DNA of 64,000 nt from Perognathus longimembris pacificus (lineage: Eukaryota > Chordata > Mammalia > Rodentia > Heteromyidae), in NCBI RefSeq assembly GCF_023159225.1, contig NC_063161.1, positions 69,530,767 to 69,594,766 on the forward strand, in the 5' to 3' direction. The notes beneath the pieces were generated by a model that ran no database searches, was not told where the DNA came from, and saw only the letters and a program-made list of their open reading frames with translations. The position numbers and the translations under genes are program-made. Positions 59,690 through 64,000 of this stretch are shown piece after piece; position 1 is the first letter of the stretch; each line of letters opens with the position of its first letter.

Positions 59690-60960
59690 CTGCGGCCCCG
59701 CCCCCGGCCTCGTGCCCCGCCCCCTGGCTGCTTCCCTTTCGTCCCCCGCCCCATGCTCCCTCTCCCCCACACCTGCGGGTGGCTTCTGTAGGCCCCGCCT
59801 CCGGCAGCGAGGCCACGCCCCCTGGGTTCACTCTCTTTCCTCCCCCCCTCCCCCTCCCCCTCCTACAAATCCTGACTCTGGATTCTCCAGTTCCTCCCCC
59901 AACCATCAAGGCCAAGGCCCCTGGCCTCACTCCTCCCCCTCACCTGCTCGGGCTTCTCATTGTCCCTCCCGCTGCTCCAAGGTCACGCCCCTTACCTCTT
60001 CCCTGGTACCCCCTTAACTTCCCCTGGTTTCTCACGGCCCCACCCCTGGCTTTGAGGCCCAAGCCCCTGACTGCCTTCTCTCCTGTCAGTCTTTCCCTCC
60101 ATTCCTGACCCGGTCTTCTCAAACCCCGCAGCCACGTCCCTTGGTTTCATTCCTCTGTCTCCTTGCCATTCGTGCCCCTTACTTTTCCAGTACTTCATAG
60201 TCTCCTTTCTCTCATTCTCCCCCCTGGGTTTTCTTGTTCCACGACATGCCCCGTGGCTTCACTCTCTTCCGGGCCCCCTCCCCACCTGCTCTGTTTCCCC
60301 CCAATTCTTGCCCTTGGCTCCTCCCACCCCGCAGGTCAGGCCCCTGGGTTTCACTCCTCTCCCCCTCCCCCCATTCGTGCCCCTTTCTTTTCCAGTACTT
60401 CATAGTCTTCTCTTTCTCATTCCCCCCATACCTGTCCCTGGGTTTTCTTGCACCAGTACATGTACACCGTTCCCCCCCCCCCCCATTCGTGTCCCTGGCT
60501 TCACTCCTCCCTCCCTTGTTGTTCTTCACCCCTCACATACCTGTCCTTGTCTTCTCCCCAGGCACGCCCCCTCGTTGCTCCCCTTTTTCCCACCCCTCAC
60601 TCTCCCCCACCAGCCTCCTCCCTGTTTTTTCCCTCCTCCAAGCCCTCCTGTCACCCACCACCTTCCCACCTTCTCCATGGCTTCCCTCCCTCATCCCCAG
60701 CTTGCTCTCACTTCTCCCTTCTGTGCCTCCTTCACGCAATTTTACTCCCATACTCTACACCCACTCATGCACTTGTTCCCCTTACCTTCTTTCCCTTGGA
60801 CCCCCATCTTCAGCCCACCCTCAACTCCATCCTCCTTCTATCTCCCCGCCCCCAACCTTGTTCCCTCTCCCCTTGGGCCTTGCCCACTGTCCCCAAAGCC
60901 AGGCCCCTAGTTCCCACATAGCCCCGCCCTCTCTAATCTCCCCACCTTGACACCTCCCTT
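59690..60960. repeat. C/T-rich degenerate tandem repeat in SMURF1 intron 1
   Basis: Recurring unit elements: ccacgccccctgggttcact-like phrases (59812, 60133, 60246) and ccattcgtgcccctt...tccagtacttcatagtc at 60166 and 60371, 205 bp apart, with a third partial start at 60481. The + strand is over 80% pyrimidine by eye. ORFs up to 238 codons through here are artefacts of low complexity. Confidence 0.7.
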
Positions 60961-63149
60961 CTGTCCAGCAGCCACCCTTTCTTTCCTCCAGCCCCAATTC
61001 CTCCTGCCTGGCTTGGAGAGAGAGACTCCCAGGCCTGTTCTCTCTTTCCACCTGGTCCAGACCTCTCCTGTCTCATCCATTTCCTTCTTCCTGAGGCCAG
61101 GCCACTGTTTGTTGTCCCTTCTGCTTGGTCCCTTAGTCCCTGGCCTCCCCCCACAGCCTGGGGTCTGTGGCACCCTTTTGGGTGCAGGCTCCTAAATCCA
61201 CTGAGCCTTCAGTGTAATACCTATGTTTCCTAGGTGGCTTTGGAGTGCCACCTTCCAGGGCCAGTGCTGAGCCCTGCTGTGGGCTTGGGAAGTGGTTGTG
61301 GTGGTTTGGATGCATGGGGAGGCGAGGTGCTTGTTGTAGCCACCTCCCTTCCCCCTGGGGCTCCCCAGGTTCCTGGCCACACTGCATCCCATCTCCCCTT
61401 CTCACTCTGCAGTCCTGGCTGTGGGCTGCAGCCACCTCCCCCTGTACCGTACCTCCCTTCCCTGCCAGGGACAGCAGGTCCCTCAGTGATGTAGATAAGG
61501 TTCTGTTTGGAGACTTTCAAAACTCCAGTATTTTCAGTCCTTAAGGGAAAGAAAAAGTTCATTCTCAGGAATTTGACTGGATTTTCCTGCTTGGTGGCCT
61601 GAGGACTCCAAGATCAGGGTTGGCCACGTCCCTTTAGAATGAGCATTTTGAGCTTTTGGGACAGATCATTACCATGTGAACAATAGATGGCTTTTTCGTA
61701 CTGGAATTTACTTAGAAGCCTAAGAAAGGGATTTGTATGAAGATGTCCATGAGGTTATTTGGCCCCAAGGATGTAAAGTGACGGTTACATTCTGGAGAGC
61801 TTAGTTGTTGGAAAAACATACACTCATTTGTGCCAGGGCACAGGAAAACCTTCTAGGTAAGGCATGCAATATATATATATATATATATATCATTATATAT
61901 ATATATATAATTATCTTTGGTAGTTACCTTAAGTTATTTTTGATATTGCTATGCTTGTAAAGCTTTAATTACTGATTTGGTTCTGATTTACAAGGTAAGA
62001 CATAATGACATCAGATTGGTTTCAGTTTTCTTGTTAAAAGAAGTAACTGGTTTGGGAAGTTGCAGTAGAAAGGACTAGAGTTCATCTACAGTGCTTGTGT
62101 CAGATGTATGTGTATTAACCAGTTCTAGTTGGCTGCTCTGGTTTCTTTCCTGTCAAAAGGGAGGACTTTGTTCATTTAGGTGTTACAGATGCAGAACTGC
62201 CTCAGAGTTTGGGGGTGTTCTTTATATGGAAGAGGTACTGTAACTTTGCAATGACTATCACAATAAGCATAATTAATGGAGTTCCAAGTCTGTAGGACAT
62301 TTGAGTTCTTAAAAAACATGAAGGACTTTGGGCTCACAATGGCTCATCTGTGGTGGCGAGCATGTGGTGGAGGTAGGTTAGGAACCTCTGTTGTTGAGAT
62401 CTGTACTGTGTGAGTGTTTACCATTGCTGGGTCTGAGTTCTTGGACATGAAGAGAGGTTTCCACTCACTTACACTCTCAGATGTCCTCAGATGATATAGC
62501 CACTTAGCTGTCCACTTGTTTGAAGTGACTGTTGGGTGTGTATGCTTTCTTGTTCTGGTCCTGATAGCAGAACAACATCCATGTTTGATTTAGGCCCAGC
62601 ATTGATTTTGTGTGCTGGTTACATTTGTGTTGTTTTTCATCCTGGGCGACCTGTTTTGATTTTAAAAGCTGTTGGGTAATATATTGAACTACATTTGGAA
62701 GTTTGGTCCAAACAGAAGAAGAATATCTGAGTCTTTGAAATAATATCATCTTAATGAATGTCTTTGTGGTCTTTTCATAGGGAAATAGTTTCCCAACAGT
62801 TTCATTAAGTTTGGGTATATAATAAACCCAAAATCAAGTGATGCTTGGTAAAGAGCATTATCCTGCACAAGTCTTAGCGCCCATTGGCAAAGCCAACACT
62901 TGCAGAAACATTTTGATTTCAGACTCAAGCAGAATTGCAAAAGCTTTGTTCTTATGTGGTACACAAATGAATCCCAGCCATTCATCTAGGTCACTTTGGG
63001 TAAAAGGATGAAATTGGGGCTCTAAGGATTCCATGGTGCTCTTCAAGAAAATTATACTCTGATTTAACTTTGTAAATGCTTTAATGCCAACACCCTCTTA
63101 GGCCACAAGACCTCCAGTCTCCTGCCTTTTGGAGCATGACTATCAAGAC
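60961..63149. other. SMURF1 intron 1, single-copy
   Basis: About 2.2 kb with no SINE recognised, in strong contrast to the rest of the window. The only simple repeat is (AT)n at 61868-61909. Confidence 0.5.
61868..61909. repeat. (AT)n microsatellite
   Basis: Two AT runs separated by a CATT interruption near 61891; self-complementary and likely to form a cruciform or hairpin. Confidence 0.95.
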
Positions 63150-63199
63150 CAAGGTTTCATTTGGGTTGAACTCAGAGCCTGGGCACTGTCCCTGTCCCT

Positions 63200-63230
<31 letters not shown>

Positions 63231-63625
63231 GCCAGTCCTGGGGCTTGAACTGGCAGCCAGAGCACTGTCCCTGGGCTTTTTAGCTCAAGGCAGTGCTCTA
63301 CCACTTTGAGTCACACAACTCCACTTCCGGTTTTCAGGTGGTTAGTTGGCGGTAAGAATCTCTCCGACTTTTCCTGCCAGGCCGGTTCAAACCATGATTC
63401 TCAGATCATGGCCTCCTAAGTAGCTAGGATTACAGAGGTGAGCCACCAGTGCCCAGCTCTGTCCCTTAGCTTTTTCTCTTTAGGTTTTTGCTGTTCTCCC
63501 TGGCTCACAACTCCACTTCTGGCTCTTTGCTGATTAATTGGAGGTAAGAGTCAATGGACTTTCCTGTCCTGGCAGGCTTTGAAATATGATCCCCATATCT
63601 CAGCCTCCTATTCTTGATCCTGGCT
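63150..63625 (-). repeat. B1-dID SINE split by a younger SINE
   Basis: Host element antisense: tttgggttgaactcagagcc and gggcactgtccctgt before the insertion, then ccacttctggctctttgctg, ttaattggaggtaagagtca and atctcagcctcct after it. The two parts rejoin across 63209-63458. Confidence 0.85.
63192..63475 (-). repeat. Young B1-dID SINE nested in another SINE
   Basis: Body 63209-63458, antisense, with a long T run of about 27 as tail. CTGTCCCTTAGCTTTTT is repeated exactly at 63192-63208 and 63459-63475 (17 bp). This fixes the full length of one B1-dID copy at about 230 bp plus tail. Confidence 0.96.
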
Positions 63626-64000
63626 CTCAGCATAGGGCTGTTTGCAAAGAAGGGTCACAGGTAGGTGATGGAAAGTCTAGTTGCTCTGCAATGAAATAGC
63701 GGCCCTCAGGGCTCGCTGCTCTCACTATTTCCTCTGCTCAGGAGGGGTTAGGTGGCCTAGTTGTTCAGCATAGTTCAGCTTCTCTTGAGAAGGTTTAAGA
63801 AAACCACTAGGAACGTTGCTCTTGTCCACTGTACCAGCAAAGAGCCTCACTCACTGGCTGGCCTTAGTAAGAAGAGGTCAAACTTCACCCACTCTGGTAA
63901 GATGCAGCTAGTGTCAGATCATGATTTAGCCATGCACTGCATCTCAGTTTGCTTGATGGTTTCCTTAGCATTTGCATCAAATCTAAGCCAGGTACAAGGT
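63626..64000. other. SMURF1 intron 1, single-copy to window end
   Basis: No repeat or exon recognised. Confidence 0.4.

Noticed and set aside
59025..60108. Long overlapping frames on both strands (169-350 codons) over the SMURF1 promoter
   Set aside because: Stop-poor CpG-island DNA. The true SMURF1 start is at 59476 in a different context, and the frames run through its splice donor.
60234..60950. 238-codon Ser/Pro/Leu-rich frame on +
   Set aside because: Low-complexity pyrimidine repeat inside SMURF1 intron 1.

Overview
This is a mammalian nuclear genomic window, almost certainly from a rodent. The repeat content points to a castorimorph, probably a heteromyid such as a kangaroo rat or pocket mouse. 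Two SINE types dominate: dimeric B1-dID elements (a 7SL-derived B1 half joined to a diverged ID half) and dimeric ID-like elements of the kind described in Geomyoidea. No species call is made.

Two host genes are present, both on the + strand. KPNA7 (importin subunit alpha-8) has ten coding exons between 17134 and 46014. All internal splice sites are GT/AG, phases match throughout, and the joined coding sequence gives about 499 residues with an IBB domain followed by ARM repeats. A possible TATA-driven 5' UTR exon lies near 13.54-13.58 kb. SMURF1 begins at 59476: only its first coding exon (18 codons) is here, inside a CpG island, and the rest of the window to 64000 is its first intron. The order KPNA7 then SMURF1 on the same strand matches the order known from human chromosome 7q22.1.

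Layout. 1-13.5 kb: upstream intergenic DNA, mostly SINEs, with one 5'-truncated LINE-1 at 11.5-12.4 kb and a few old L1 fragments. 13.5-17.2 kb: KPNA7 5' end. 17.2-28.4 kb: KPNA7 intron 1, holding a full-length antisense LINE-1 (18156-25673) with both ORFs open and a perfect 16-bp target-site duplication. 28.4-46.1 kb: remaining KPNA7 exons, introns filled with SINEs and microsatellites. 46.2-51.5 kb: two solo LTRs, SINEs and old L1 3' ends. 51.5-58.8 kb: an older full-length sense LINE-1 with broken ORFs and a later SINE in its 5' UTR. 58.9-64 kb: SMURF1 promoter, exon 1 and intron 1, the latter opening with about 1.3 kb of C/T-rich degenerate tandem repeat.

The two genes are not known to act together: KPNA7 is a nuclear import adaptor reported mainly in oocytes and early embryos, and SMURF1 is a HECT ubiquitin ligase of BMP/TGF-beta signalling. 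No unknown multi-gene system is visible. The observations most worth a second look are the intact LINE-1 and its possible antisense promoter inside KPNA7, the divergent short C terminus of KPNA7, and the well-dated nested insertions.
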